64,000 nt of DNA from Rhodoblastus sp963736175 (GTDB lineage: Bacteria > Pseudomonadota > Alphaproteobacteria > Rhizobiales > Beijerinckiaceae), in NCBI GenBank assembly GCA_963736175.1, contig CAVTNU010000007.1, positions 1 to 64,000 of the forward strand, given 5' to 3'. The notes below the pieces were generated by a model. That model ran no database searches and was not told where the DNA came from. It was given only the letters and a program-made list of their open reading frames with translations. Below are positions 35,586 to 47,741 of the stretch, piece by piece. The first letter of the stretch is position 1; every line of letters starts with the position of its first letter. The position numbers and the translations under genes are program-made.

Positions 35586-36113
35586 TCAGGCGTCTTCGGT
35601 TTTGGCCGAGGTTGCGCCTTCCTCTTGACCGATCGCGCGCAGGCGCTTCGACAGCGCGAGTTTGTCGAGACTGGCGATCGGCAGGGCGAGCAACAGGGAA
35701 ATTCGGTTTTTCAGATAACGGAAGGCGAGGTTGAAGGCGCGCTGCTTCTCAATGTCCGCGCCGTCAACCGCCGCCGGATCTTCGACGCCCCAATGCGCCG
35801 TCATCGGCTGTCCTGGCCAGATCGGACAGGCCTCGCCGGCGGCGTTGTCGCAGACCGTGAAGACGAAATCCATTTTCGGCGATTGCTGCGCAGCGAATTC
35901 CGCCCAGCTTTTTGAGCGAAGTCCATCTGCGGGGAAGTCGTAGCTTTCGAGGGTCTTGATCGCGAGCGGGTTGATATGGCCATTGGGACGGCTTCCGGCC
36001 GAATAAGCGTTGAAACGTCCCGCGCCAAGCTTGCGCAGGATGCTCTCGGCCATAATCGAGCGGGCGCTGTTGCCAGTGCACAGGAACAGGACATTGTAGA
36101 TGCGATCAGTCAT
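35586..36113 (-). CDS. arsC: Arsenate reductase, LMW protein-tyrosine-phosphatase type
   Basis: A 175-residue enzyme. The phosphatase loop VLFLCTGNSARSIMAE (CxGNSxR) holds the nucleophilic Cys and binds arsenate. DFVFTVCDNAAGEACPIWPG carries the further Cys pair used for disulfide relay, resolved by thioredoxin or glutaredoxin. The C-terminal 40 residues extend beyond the basic fold. It overlaps the arsR stop by 8 bases and is second in the operon. Having two mechanistically distinct arsenate reductases in one operon is redundant but not rare. Confidence 0.9.
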   Translation of the reverse strand: MTDRIYNVLFLCTGNSARSIMAESILRKLGAGRFNAYSAGSRPNGHINPLAIKTLESYDFPADGLRSKSWAEFAAQQSPKMDFVFTVCDNAAGEACPIWPGQPMTAHWGVEDPAAVDGADIEKQRAFNLAFRYLKNRISLLLALPIASLDKLALSKRLRAIGQEEGATSAKTEDA

Positions 36114-36462
36114 CGACGTGGGCTTCCTCAGGGCGGCAGGCGGCGCGGTCGGCGATTAACGGCGCGCAGAGTTCCGGTCGCCCGGCGCAGCAGTCATCGA
36201 TCAGAAACGCCGTCATCTCGTGTAAGCGCGCCAGATTGGCTCGGTAGACGATCGAGCGGCTGCGACGCTCGCCGCTGATCAGGCCGGCGCGGGTCAATAT
36301 CGCCAGATGCGCCGACAGGGTGTTTTGCGGAACGGCCAAAAGGCGCGCCAGTTCGCCGGCGGGGACGCCCTCGGGCTCGCGCGCGACCAGTAACCGGAAC
36401 GTGTCCAGTCTTGTCGTTTGGGCGAGCGCTGAGAAAGCCGCGATGGCTTCGATATTTTCCAT
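36106..36462 (-). CDS. arsR: ArsR-family repressor
   Basis: A 118-residue winged-helix regulator that leads the ars operon. The helix-turn-helix is VPAGELARLLAVPQNTLSAHLAILTRAGLISGERRSR. The classic ELCVCD arsenic site of the first ArsR group is absent; instead a C-terminal cluster (DDCCAGRPELCAPL, plus CRPEE) offers Cys ligands, as in proteobacterial ArsR of the Acidithiobacillus or Corynebacterium-like types. Its start codon abuts an inverted-repeat operator, consistent with autorepression relieved by arsenite. Confidence 0.92.
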   Translation of the reverse strand: MENIEAIAAFSALAQTTRLDTFRLLVAREPEGVPAGELARLLAVPQNTLSAHLAILTRAGLISGERRSRSIVYRANLARLHEMTAFLIDDCCAGRPELCAPLIADRAACRPEEAHVDD

Positions 36463-36486
36463 ATATCCAGAATAATGGATATTATA
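36463..36486 (-). promoter_or_regulatory. ars promoter -10 and ArsR operator
   Basis: A perfect inverted repeat ATATCCA-6-TGGATAT occupies 36463-36482, ending one base before the arsR ATG. A consensus TATAAT (-10) on the minus strand at 36486-36481 overlaps its outer edge, so bound repressor would cover the transcription start. There is almost no room for a ribosome binding site; the leader would be about 12 bases. No clear -35 was found. Confidence 0.75.
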
Positions 36487-36562
36487 AAAAAGCGCAAGAG
36501 CTCAAAACGACAAAGGCCGATCGGCTCGACCATCAAAGCGCTGAGCGTTTCCGGCAGAAAAA

Positions 36563-37673
36563 TCAGATCCGCGTAATTTGCTCCGCCGACGCCGGTCCCT
36601 CGGCGCCAGGCTCGTTCGGCTCATCCCGAGTGGCCGCCGGCTGCGCCGCAGCGTCCGCCTCGATCGGCGCCTCGGCCTTGATCGGCGTTTCGCCCGGAGC
36701 CTCGACTTCGCCGTCAGCCGCAGCCTCGCCCGGCAGAAAGGCGTCGAAGGCGTCCCAGAACTGCTGGCGTATCTCGTCGCGCTCCATCAGGATTTCGTGG
36801 CGGGCGTGCGGCAGAACGATACAGCGGCCATATTTGACCCTTGCCGCGAAACGCTCGATCGCTCTGGTGTCGACCACCCGGTCGTCGCCCGCGGCAACGA
36901 ACAGGATGGGCGTACGGATCGCCTGCGGATATTGCGGATTGGCGAAAGCTTTCGACGCGGCCAGCGCCGAGCGGGCCCAGCCGACCGTCGGATCGCCGAG
37001 CGCCAGTCCCGGTTCGGCGGCGATGGTGGCGCAGGCGCGCCGATAGCGCTGTTCGTCGGCCGTCAGCACGTTGCCGGCGAAGGGTTTGTCGAGAATGGAG
37101 TCCGGACCGCCGCCTGGAATAAAGACCTTGCCCAATCCCAGCATGCAGCAGGCGCGAGTGCAGCGCGCGCAAAAAACGCTCCGCGCGCAAGCGGTAGACG
37201 GCGATGAGCGGCGCCACGCAAATGAGGCGTTCGAATGGCGAGGCGCCGGCATGAGCCTGCATGATCGCCGCTGCAGCGCCCATCGAATGGGCCAGCCCGT
37301 ACCAGGGCCGCGGGCAATAAGGCTCCAGAATTTGTTCGGTCAAAGCGGCGATGTCACGCTGAAAGTCGTCGAATTTGCGGATATGGCCCCGGGCCGGAGT
37401 TTTCGCCAAACGATCGGACAGGCCCTGGCCGCGCCAGTCCATTGCCGCCACGACAAATCCGCGCGACAGCGCCTCGCCGATCGTTTCGTAATATTTTTCG
37501 ATATATTCCGCCCGCCCGGTCAGAATGGCGAGCGTGCCGACCGGCGGCTTTTCGGGGGGCCAGAGCGCCGCGCGCAAATTCAGGCCGTCCCGCGTGCGCA
37601 GGGCGAGGGTCCGCCCGCCGGGCGGCGCGCGATTTTCGGCTATGTCGACCAATGCGGACGGATTTTGTTCCAT
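36563..37673 (-). pseudogene. Alpha/beta hydrolase (monoacylglycerol lipase-like), frameshifted
   Basis: The N-terminal part starts at 37673 (MEQNPSALVDIAENRAPPGGRTLALRTRDG) and runs with LAILTGRAEYIEKYYE, VVAAMDWRGQGLSDRL and the nucleophile elbow WYGLAHSMGAAAAI (Ser; the first Gly is replaced by Ala). Near 37137-37139 the frame is lost, and the family sequence continues in another frame as LGLGKVFIPGGGPDSI through TPILFVAAGDDRVVD (Asp) and LPHARHEILMERDE (His). One surplus G in the GGG at 37137-37139 explains the shift. An Ala/Glu/Pro-rich tail of about 60 residues follows the hydrolase fold. Either a real frameshift or a one-base error. Confidence 0.8.
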
Positions 37674-37804
37674 GCTCTCGCCTAACCCGCCCGTCCTTGC
37701 TTGACAAGGCGCGGCGATCCTCGCCGCGCTCGGACGGCGGCGCGGCCCGGGAATTTTTCGATCGGGCAGGGCGCGGATAATTTTGCCTGCCGATTTTACG
37801 CCCT

Positions 37805-37832
37805 CTTGAAAGGCGAAATCCCGCGCCCATCT
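37805..37832 (+). promoter_or_regulatory. Sigma32-type heat-shock promoter of hsp20
   Basis: CTTGAAA (37805-37811), 14 bases, then CCCATCT (37826-37832) match the enterobacterial sigma32 consensus CTTGAA / CCCCATNT closely. A start near 37840 would give a leader of about 85 bases. Confidence 0.7.
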
Positions 37833-37839
37833 CTGCAAT

Positions 37840-37928
37840 GCGCGGGCCGTTTAAGGACGCGCAAAGCGCGCTGCCCGACGCAAAGGTTTCGGGGGCGCCG
37901 ATATCGCTCAACTGGAGGATATGAAATG
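37840..37928 (+). promoter_or_regulatory. ROSE-like RNA thermometer in the hsp20 leader
   Basis: The last hairpin of the leader can pair ATCGCT (37903-37908) with the Shine-Dalgarno GGAGGAT (37914-37920). TCGCT fits the conserved U-Y-G-C-U of ROSE elements: the alignment gives A-U, U-A, C-G, a G-G opposition, a bulged A, C-G and U-G, which is the unusual ROSE geometry. Length of the leader and the small heat-shock gene downstream also fit. It would hide the ribosome binding site at low temperature and melt on heating. Confidence 0.6.
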
Positions 37929-38411
37929 CGTCAATTCGATCTTGCTCCCTTCTACCGCTCCACTATTGGCTTTGACCGGCTGTTTTCCCTGCTCGACCAA
38001 GTGAACGGACAGGATAACGTCGGCGCGGCCGCGCCGACCTATCCGCCCTATAATATCGAGCGGACCGGCGAAAACGCCTATCGCATCACCTTGGCCGTCG
38101 CCGGATTCGGCGAAGCCGACCTCGCCATCGAATCGCGCGAAAACACGCTGACGATCCGCGGCTCCAAGGAGCAGCGTCGCGAGGAAAACCAGGGTGAACT
38201 GCTTTATCAGGGCATTGCCGCGCGGACCTTTGAACGCCGTTTCCAATTGGCGGATCATGTTCAGGTTACGGGCGCGCGGCTCGAAAACGGACTTCTGCAC
38301 GTCGAACTGACGCGCGAGGTTCCCGAGGCGCAGAAGCCGCGCCAGATTCCGATCGGCGTCGCCGCCGCGCGCCCGGTCGAGGCGGACAAGGAAACCGCAA
38401 AAGCCGCGTGA
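37926..38411 (+). CDS. Small heat-shock protein, Hsp20/IbpA family
   Basis: A 161-residue ATP-independent holdase. The N-terminus MRQFDLAPFYRSTIGFDRLFSLLDQ is typical of class A rhizobial small heat-shock proteins. The alpha-crystallin domain spans about residues 37-140, with YNIERTGENAYRITLAVAGF, GELLYQGIAARTFERRFQLADHVQVTGARLENGLLHVEL, and PRQIPI near the end as the IXI-like motif. The start follows GGAGGA by six bases. Expression is probably controlled by both a sigma32-type promoter and a ROSE-like thermometer. Its original terminator is split by an IS element 37 bases downstream. Confidence 0.93.
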   Translation: MRQFDLAPFYRSTIGFDRLFSLLDQVNGQDNVGAAAPTYPPYNIERTGENAYRITLAVAGFGEADLAIESRENTLTIRGSKEQRREENQGELLYQGIAARTFERRFQLADHVQVTGARLENGLLHVELTREVPEAQKPRQIPIGVAAARPVEADKETAKAA

Positions 38412-38435
38412 CAATCGCGCGCAATTGAAAAAGGC

Positions 38436-38447
38436 GCCCCGCGGGGC
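38436..38447. repeat. Left target-site duplication of the IS4-family element
   Basis: GCCCCGCGGGGC, the palindromic centre of the former terminator. The copy at 39841-39852 differs at one base. IS4-group elements produce 11-13 bp duplications. Confidence 0.85.
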
Positions 38448-39840
38448 TAATGCGATTCACTTAAGCTGAATTGCAGGTTTGAACTGAATGTGTGAACAGG
38501 CTGAGATTCGTTTCTCAGCCTGTTTTCCATGATGACGACAAAGATCAGCAAAGGAGCGGATCTTTCGGCCCTATCGCGGTCGATTGATCCAGACTGGATT
38601 GTCCGGGCGCTATCGAGCACGGGCAAAGCGAGCGTTCGGCGGCGCAAGCTGCCCGCCGAGCATGTGGTCTGGCTTGTGATTGCTTTGGCGCTTTATCGCA
38701 ATCAGTCGATCCCGGATGTCGTCGCTCATTTGGCTCTTGTCCTACCGGACGAAGTCAATCCCGACATCGCCCGCAGCGCCCTGACGCAGGCGCGCCAGCG
38801 ATTAGGCGACGAGCCTTTGACGCAACTGTTCGCCATCAGCTCCGCCGTCTGGGATGAGCAGCATCAGTCGGGCCGCGCTTGGCGCGGGCTGGCGCGCTAC
38901 GCTGTGGACGGCAGCACGCTGCGTACGTCCGACAGCGCCGAGAACCGCCAGCATTTTGGCGCTCAGGCCTATGTTGATGGCGTCGTGGCGAGCTATCTGC
39001 AAATGAGGCTTGTGACGTTGACCGCCCTTGCCACTCATTTGGTGCGGGACGCCGTCTTCGGCGCTTACGGCGTCAATGAGATGAGATATGCCGCCGATCT
39101 GCTCTCCCGCATTCCCAATCGCTCGTTGACCGTATTCGATAAGGGCTTCTTCAGCGCCGCCTTGCTTATCGGGCTGCAAAGTCGGGGGCTTCAGCGCCAT
39201 TGGCTGATTCCGGCCAAGACCAATGCGCAATGGGTCAAGCTCGACCAAACACCCGGCGATTATCGCGTTCGAATGGCGGTCTCTCAGCAGGCGCGGGCGG
39301 CAAACCCCGATTTGCCAGAGTTTTGGGAGGCGCGGGCGATCGAAACAACCAGCAGCCACGGGCGCAAACGCATCCTGCTCACTTCATTAACGGACGCCAA
39401 AGCTTACCCGGCTCGCGAGATCATTCAACAATACGAGGAGCGGTGGCGGATCGAAACAAGCTATCGCGAGCTTAAACAGGAGATGCTGGGCAGTGAGATA
39501 ACCCTGCGCAGCGGAACCCCGCAAACCGTGCGACAGGAAGTCTGGGGAGCTTTGCTCGCCTATAATCTCGTGCGACTGACCATGGCTGAAGTCGCCAAGG
39601 AAGCCGAAGTCGAGCCAACGCGCCTCAGCTTTACCATCGCTTTGCACTACATACGGCATGAGTGGGGATGGATGGCCATCGAGGCGCCGGCAAAACTGCC
39701 CGCCCATCTCATTCGACTGCGAAATCGCCTCGGCGATCTTATCCTACAAAAAACGGGGGCGAACATGCCCCTGCGTCGTCAAAAAAATTCCAGCCAGATA
39801 TCAAACTCGGAAAATCAGGCTGCTTAAGTGAACCGCATTA
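38448..39840 (+). mobile_element. IS4-family insertion sequence, 1393 bp, intact
   Basis: Terminal inverted repeats TAATGCGATTCACTTAAGC (left) and its complement with one mismatch (right, outward TAATGCGG...) bound the element; the TAATGC ends match those of IS4 itself. It is flanked by a 12-bp target duplication, GCCCCGCGGGGC at 38436-38447 and GCCCTGCGGGGC at 39841-39852 (one mismatch). It carries one full transposase gene, so it may still be mobile. Removing it rebuilds a perfect bidirectional terminator. Confidence 0.93.
38529..39827 (+). CDS. IS4-family transposase
   Basis: A 432-residue DDE transposase filling the IS element. The catalytic residues are Asp in RYAVDGSTLRT, Asp in LTVFDKGFFSA, and Glu in YEERWRIETSYRELKQEM, where the Y-x2-R-x3-E-x6-K signature of IS4 enzymes is evident. 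An N-terminal domain (RRKLPAEHVVWLVIALALYRNQSIPDVV) probably binds the ends. Full length, no frameshift. Same strand as hsp20. Confidence 0.95.
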   Translation: MMTTKISKGADLSALSRSIDPDWIVRALSSTGKASVRRRKLPAEHVVWLVIALALYRNQSIPDVVAHLALVLPDEVNPDIARSALTQARQRLGDEPLTQLFAISSAVWDEQHQSGRAWRGLARYAVDGSTLRTSDSAENRQHFGAQAYVDGVVASYLQMRLVTLTALATHLVRDAVFGAYGVNEMRYAADLLSRIPNRSLTVFDKGFFSAALLIGLQSRGLQRHWLIPAKTNAQWVKLDQTPGDYRVRMAVSQQARAANPDLPEFWEARAIETTSSHGRKRILLTSLTDAKAYPAREIIQQYEERWRIETSYRELKQEMLGSEITLRSGTPQTVRQEVWGALLAYNLVRLTMAEVAKEAEVEPTRLSFTIALHYIRHEWGWMAIEAPAKLPAHLIRLRNRLGDLILQKTGANMPLRRQKNSSQISNSENQAA

Positions 39841-39852
39841 GCCCTGCGGGGC
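39841..39852. repeat. Right target-site duplication of the IS4-family element
   Basis: GCCCTGCGGGGC, directly after the right inverted repeat, followed by GCC and a T run that formed the right arm and tail of the former terminator. Confidence 0.85.
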
Positions 39853-39868
39853 GCCTTTTTTTCGCCCG

Positions 39869-40765
39869 TTACGGCGTCGGGTTCGGCTGGGCGGCCGGAG
39901 CGGGCGCGGGCAAGGGCTCGATTTTCGGCGCGCCTGGCGCGGCGGTGGGCGGTTCAGCCGTCGAAGCCGTCGGCGCGGCCTCCTGTTTTACGGGCGCGGA
40001 AGCAGCCTTGGCTTCGACCGCCTGTTTGGTTTCCGACGCCGGCGTGGCGGCGCCCGCCGCTTCGAGCGGCGTCGGGGCGTTTGGCGGCGTAGCGGCCGCA
40101 GGCGCGACCGGCGCCGCGTTGGCCTGACCCGGCGCCGTCGCCGCTACGGCGGCCGCGCCGGGCTGCGGGCCATGCGGGGCTTTCTTGGCGTCGCCGGCCT
40201 TGGCCGGGAGGACAGTGACCGGCTGTCCGGCAGGCGCACGGGCGGCGACCGGCTTCGGCGACGTCACGCGCTTCGTCTGAACCGGACGGCTCGTCGCAAC
40301 GGATGGGGGCTTGATCGGCTCAAGCGCGGCGCGCGGGCCGACGCCCGGCACGACGTGCGGCGACTCAAAATTGTCGGCGTCGTCGCGCGACGCGATAGAG
40401 CCCGGCGGGCGCGGCGGTCCAGCCCGATCGAGGGCGCGAACGCGCAGAATTTCGCCATCGTAGGCGTCAAGCACGACGCGGCGCCGCAGCCCGGAATCGT
40501 CTTGAACGAGCGCGACGACGACATCTCCTTGCAGGTTTGGCGCGCCGATCGGCCTGAAGCCACGGTCGCGCAGAATCTCGACGATCCGGGCCGGCGGCAG
40601 CGGGCGCTCCACCTCTTCGTCTTCGTAGCGATCGGTCCAGACGTGGAAAAAGCCCTGCGCCCGCGCGCCAGTGGCGCCGATCGTCGCCAGCGGTATTGCG
40701 GCCAGAGCCAGCAAGGGCCAGATATTCCGGGTTATCTTCGGCTTGTTCATCATCGCGTTCATCAT
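39869..40765 (-). CDS. Secreted Pro/Ala-rich protein, function unknown
   Basis: A 298-residue exported protein with a signal peptide (IWPLLALAAIPLATIGATGARAQ). Residues 45-115 form a compact domain, PLPPARIVEILRDRGFRPIGAPNLQGDVVVALVQDDSGLRRRVVLDAYDGEILRVRAL in overall pattern, reminiscent of PepSY-like small domains of the periplasm. The rest is a long, disordered Pro/Ala/Lys-rich tail. Similar proteins occur widely in Rhizobiales without known role. It is convergent with hsp20; their shared terminator is the site of the IS insertion. Confidence 0.75.
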   Translation of the reverse strand: MMNAMMNKPKITRNIWPLLALAAIPLATIGATGARAQGFFHVWTDRYEDEEVERPLPPARIVEILRDRGFRPIGAPNLQGDVVVALVQDDSGLRRRVVLDAYDGEILRVRALDRAGPPRPPGSIASRDDADNFESPHVVPGVGPRAALEPIKPPSVATSRPVQTKRVTSPKPVAARAPAGQPVTVLPAKAGDAKKAPHGPQPGAAAVAATAPGQANAAPVAPAAATPPNAPTPLEAAGAATPASETKQAVEAKAASAPVKQEAAPTASTAEPPTAAPGAPKIEPLPAPAPAAQPNPTP

Positions 40766-41209
40766 CGCGCCTCCGTCATCGCCGTGTAGGCGGTTTCAAA
40801 TTGATGATGGCCGGCCAAATGCGGCGTCACTGGGACGCAATTGGCGCGCTTTCGCGCCGACGCGGAGGAAATATCGGGCCTTTCGCCACAATGGAAAGGA
40901 GGCTGTAGCGCCAGCTTTGCCCCGGATATTTTGCATTCCTTGCGCAGGGCCTCCTTTTTGCGCAATTTTCCTGCAAATGCGCAGTCGGGACGGCTTGTGC
41001 GCGCCCGGTTAATCTGGCATGTTCGCGCGCTGCTAATAGGACAGCCTTGCTGACCATTTAAATTTGGACGCAGACGCTCCGAACGCTTGATGCGACCGCC
41101 AAGTCCGTGCGCAATGCGGGCGCCTGCGCAAGAGGGCGTCTGCGCGTCGCCTCGGCGTGGCGTTTCGGCGGAGCCTGTTCCTGGAAGCTAGGACCATGTG
41201 GGGTATGCG
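40766..41209. promoter_or_regulatory. Divergent region upstream of gltB
   Basis: About 440 bases between the secreted protein gene (leftward) and gltB (rightward). No gene is convincing. A GG...GC pair near 41017-41033 (CTGGCATGTTCGCGCGCTGC) was examined as a sigma54 site, but the spacing is not right. The promoters here were not located. Confidence 0.35.
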
Positions 41210-45997
<4,788 letters not shown>

Positions 45998-45998
45998 T

Positions 45999-47417
45999 AT
46001 GGGAAAGGTGACCGGCTTCCTCGAGATCGACCGGCAGGACCGTAAATATAAGCCTGCCGCCGATCGCATTCGCCATTACAACGAATTCGTCATTCCGCTG
46101 TCCGAGGACGTCACCCGCGATCAGGCGGCGCGCTGCATGAACTGCGGCATTCCCTATTGCCACAACGGCTGTCCGGTGAACAACCAGATTCCGGATTGGA
46201 ACGATCTGGTCTATCGCGGCGATTGGGAAGAGGCGGCGCGCAATCTGCACTCAACCAATAATTTTCCGGAATTCACCGGGCGCGTCTGCCCGGCGCCCTG
46301 CGAGGCGTCCTGCACGCTCAACCTTGACGACAGCCCGGTGACGATCAAGACGATCGAATGCGCCATTGTCGACAAGGCCTGGGAAAACGGCTGGATTGCG
46401 CCGGAAATCGCCAAAGCCAGGACCGGCAAGAAGGTCGCCGTCATCGGCTCCGGTCCCGCCGGCCTCGCCGCCGCGCAGCAATTGGCGCGCGCCGGCCATG
46501 ACGCGCATGTCTTCGAGAAGAACGCCAAGGCGGGCGGCTTGCTGCGCTACGGCATTCCCGATTTCAAAATGGAAAAGAGTCTGATCGACCGCAGGGTCGC
46601 GCAGATGGAGGCCGAGGGCGTGACGTTTCACTACAACGCCCATATCGGCGTCACGGTTCCCGCATCGCGGATCGTCGACGAATACGACGCGGTGATTCTG
46701 ACCGGCGGCGCCGAGAAGCCGCGCGATTTGCCGATTCCCGGACGCGATCTTTCCGGCGTGCATTTCGCCATGGATTTCCTGCCGCAGCAAAACCGCCGCG
46801 TCTCGCGCGAATCCAACGGTCCGGAGGCGCCCATTCTGGCCTCTGGTAAGCATGTCGTGGTGATCGGCGGCGGCGACACCGGCTCCGACTGCATCGGCAC
46901 CTCGGTGCGTCAGGGCGCTCTGTCGGTGACGCAGCTCGAAATCATGCCGAAGCCGCCGGAAAAGGAAAACAAGCTGCAGTCCTGGCCGGAATGGCCGCTG
47001 AAGCTGCGCACCTCGTCGTCACATCAGGAAGGCGCGGAGCGCGACTTCGCCGTGATGACCAAGGAAATCCTCGGCGAGAACGGCGTCGTCAAGAAGATCC
47101 GCTGCGTGCGCGTCGACGCCAAGATGGCGCTGATCGAGGGCTCGGAATTCGAATTGCGCGCCGATCTGGTGCTGCTGGCGATGGGATTCGTTTCGCCGCC
47201 GCCCGAAGGTCTGCTGCAACAATTGGGCGTGAAGCTCGACGCGCGCGGCAATGTTGAAGCCAATGTCGAGCAATACAAGACGAGCGTCGCCAAGGTCTTC
47301 GCCGCCGGCGACATGCGGCGCGGCCAGTCACTGGTGGTCTGGGCGATCCGTGAAGGGCGTCAGAGCGCGCGGGCGGTCGACGAATTCCTGATGGGATCGA
47401 GCGATCTGCCGCGCTGA
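45999..47417 (+). CDS. gltD: Glutamate synthase (NADPH), small subunit
   Basis: Passes electrons from NADPH through FAD and iron-sulfur clusters to GltB. The 472-residue protein has N-terminal cysteines for two 4Fe-4S clusters (CMNCGIPYCHNGCPVNNQIPDW and CPAPCEASC), the FAD-binding VIGSGPAGLAAAQQLARAGHDAHVFE, and the NADPH-binding VVVIGGGDTGSDCIGTSVRQGA. The C-terminal VFAAGDMRRGQSLVVWAIREGR closes the FAD site. Translationally linked to gltB. Confidence 0.97.
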   Translation: MGKVTGFLEIDRQDRKYKPAADRIRHYNEFVIPLSEDVTRDQAARCMNCGIPYCHNGCPVNNQIPDWNDLVYRGDWEEAARNLHSTNNFPEFTGRVCPAPCEASCTLNLDDSPVTIKTIECAIVDKAWENGWIAPEIAKARTGKKVAVIGSGPAGLAAAQQLARAGHDAHVFEKNAKAGGLLRYGIPDFKMEKSLIDRRVAQMEAEGVTFHYNAHIGVTVPASRIVDEYDAVILTGGAEKPRDLPIPGRDLSGVHFAMDFLPQQNRRVSRESNGPEAPILASGKHVVVIGGGDTGSDCIGTSVRQGALSVTQLEIMPKPPEKENKLQSWPEWPLKLRTSSSHQEGAERDFAVMTKEILGENGVVKKIRCVRVDAKMALIEGSEFELRADLVLLAMGFVSPPPEGLLQQLGVKLDARGNVEANVEQYKTSVAKVFAAGDMRRGQSLVVWAIREGRQSARAVDEFLMGSSDLPR

Positions 47418-47741
47418 GGCGCGCCCAGACAGCGTAAATTCCGAATCCGGAACGATTTACGCCGCAGCTTAGGTTGGTCGGGCTAGGCGGTTGCAAACCG
47501 CTTCGCGTGAACGACGCGGCGAGGCGGCGACGCGATAACCGTCATGCGGGCTTTCCAACGCCATTTGCATTCCGCGGCTTTTTGCCCTATAGCAACGCTG
47601 CTGCATCGCAGCATCGGCGTCCCGGCGCATAGGGCGGTCCAAGCGACCGTCGCCCGGTTGAACGCCGCAAATCTCTCGGCAGCTCAATCTATGCGGGGCG
47701 GTCTTTAGACATGTCCTTTGGCGCGCGTCATCCTATGACGC
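47418..47741 (+). other. Long leader of the DEAD-box helicase gene
   Basis: About 320 bases without a gene. It contains a small hairpin TGCTGC-ATC-GCAGCA near 47599-47613 and other GC-rich stems. Long structured leaders are common before cold-inducible RNA helicase genes, but no known RNA family was recognised. Confidence 0.35.

Noticed and set aside
41017..41036. Possible sigma54 promoter before gltB
   Set aside because: TGGCATG and TGC are present, but the GG-to-GC spacing is not 10 bases.
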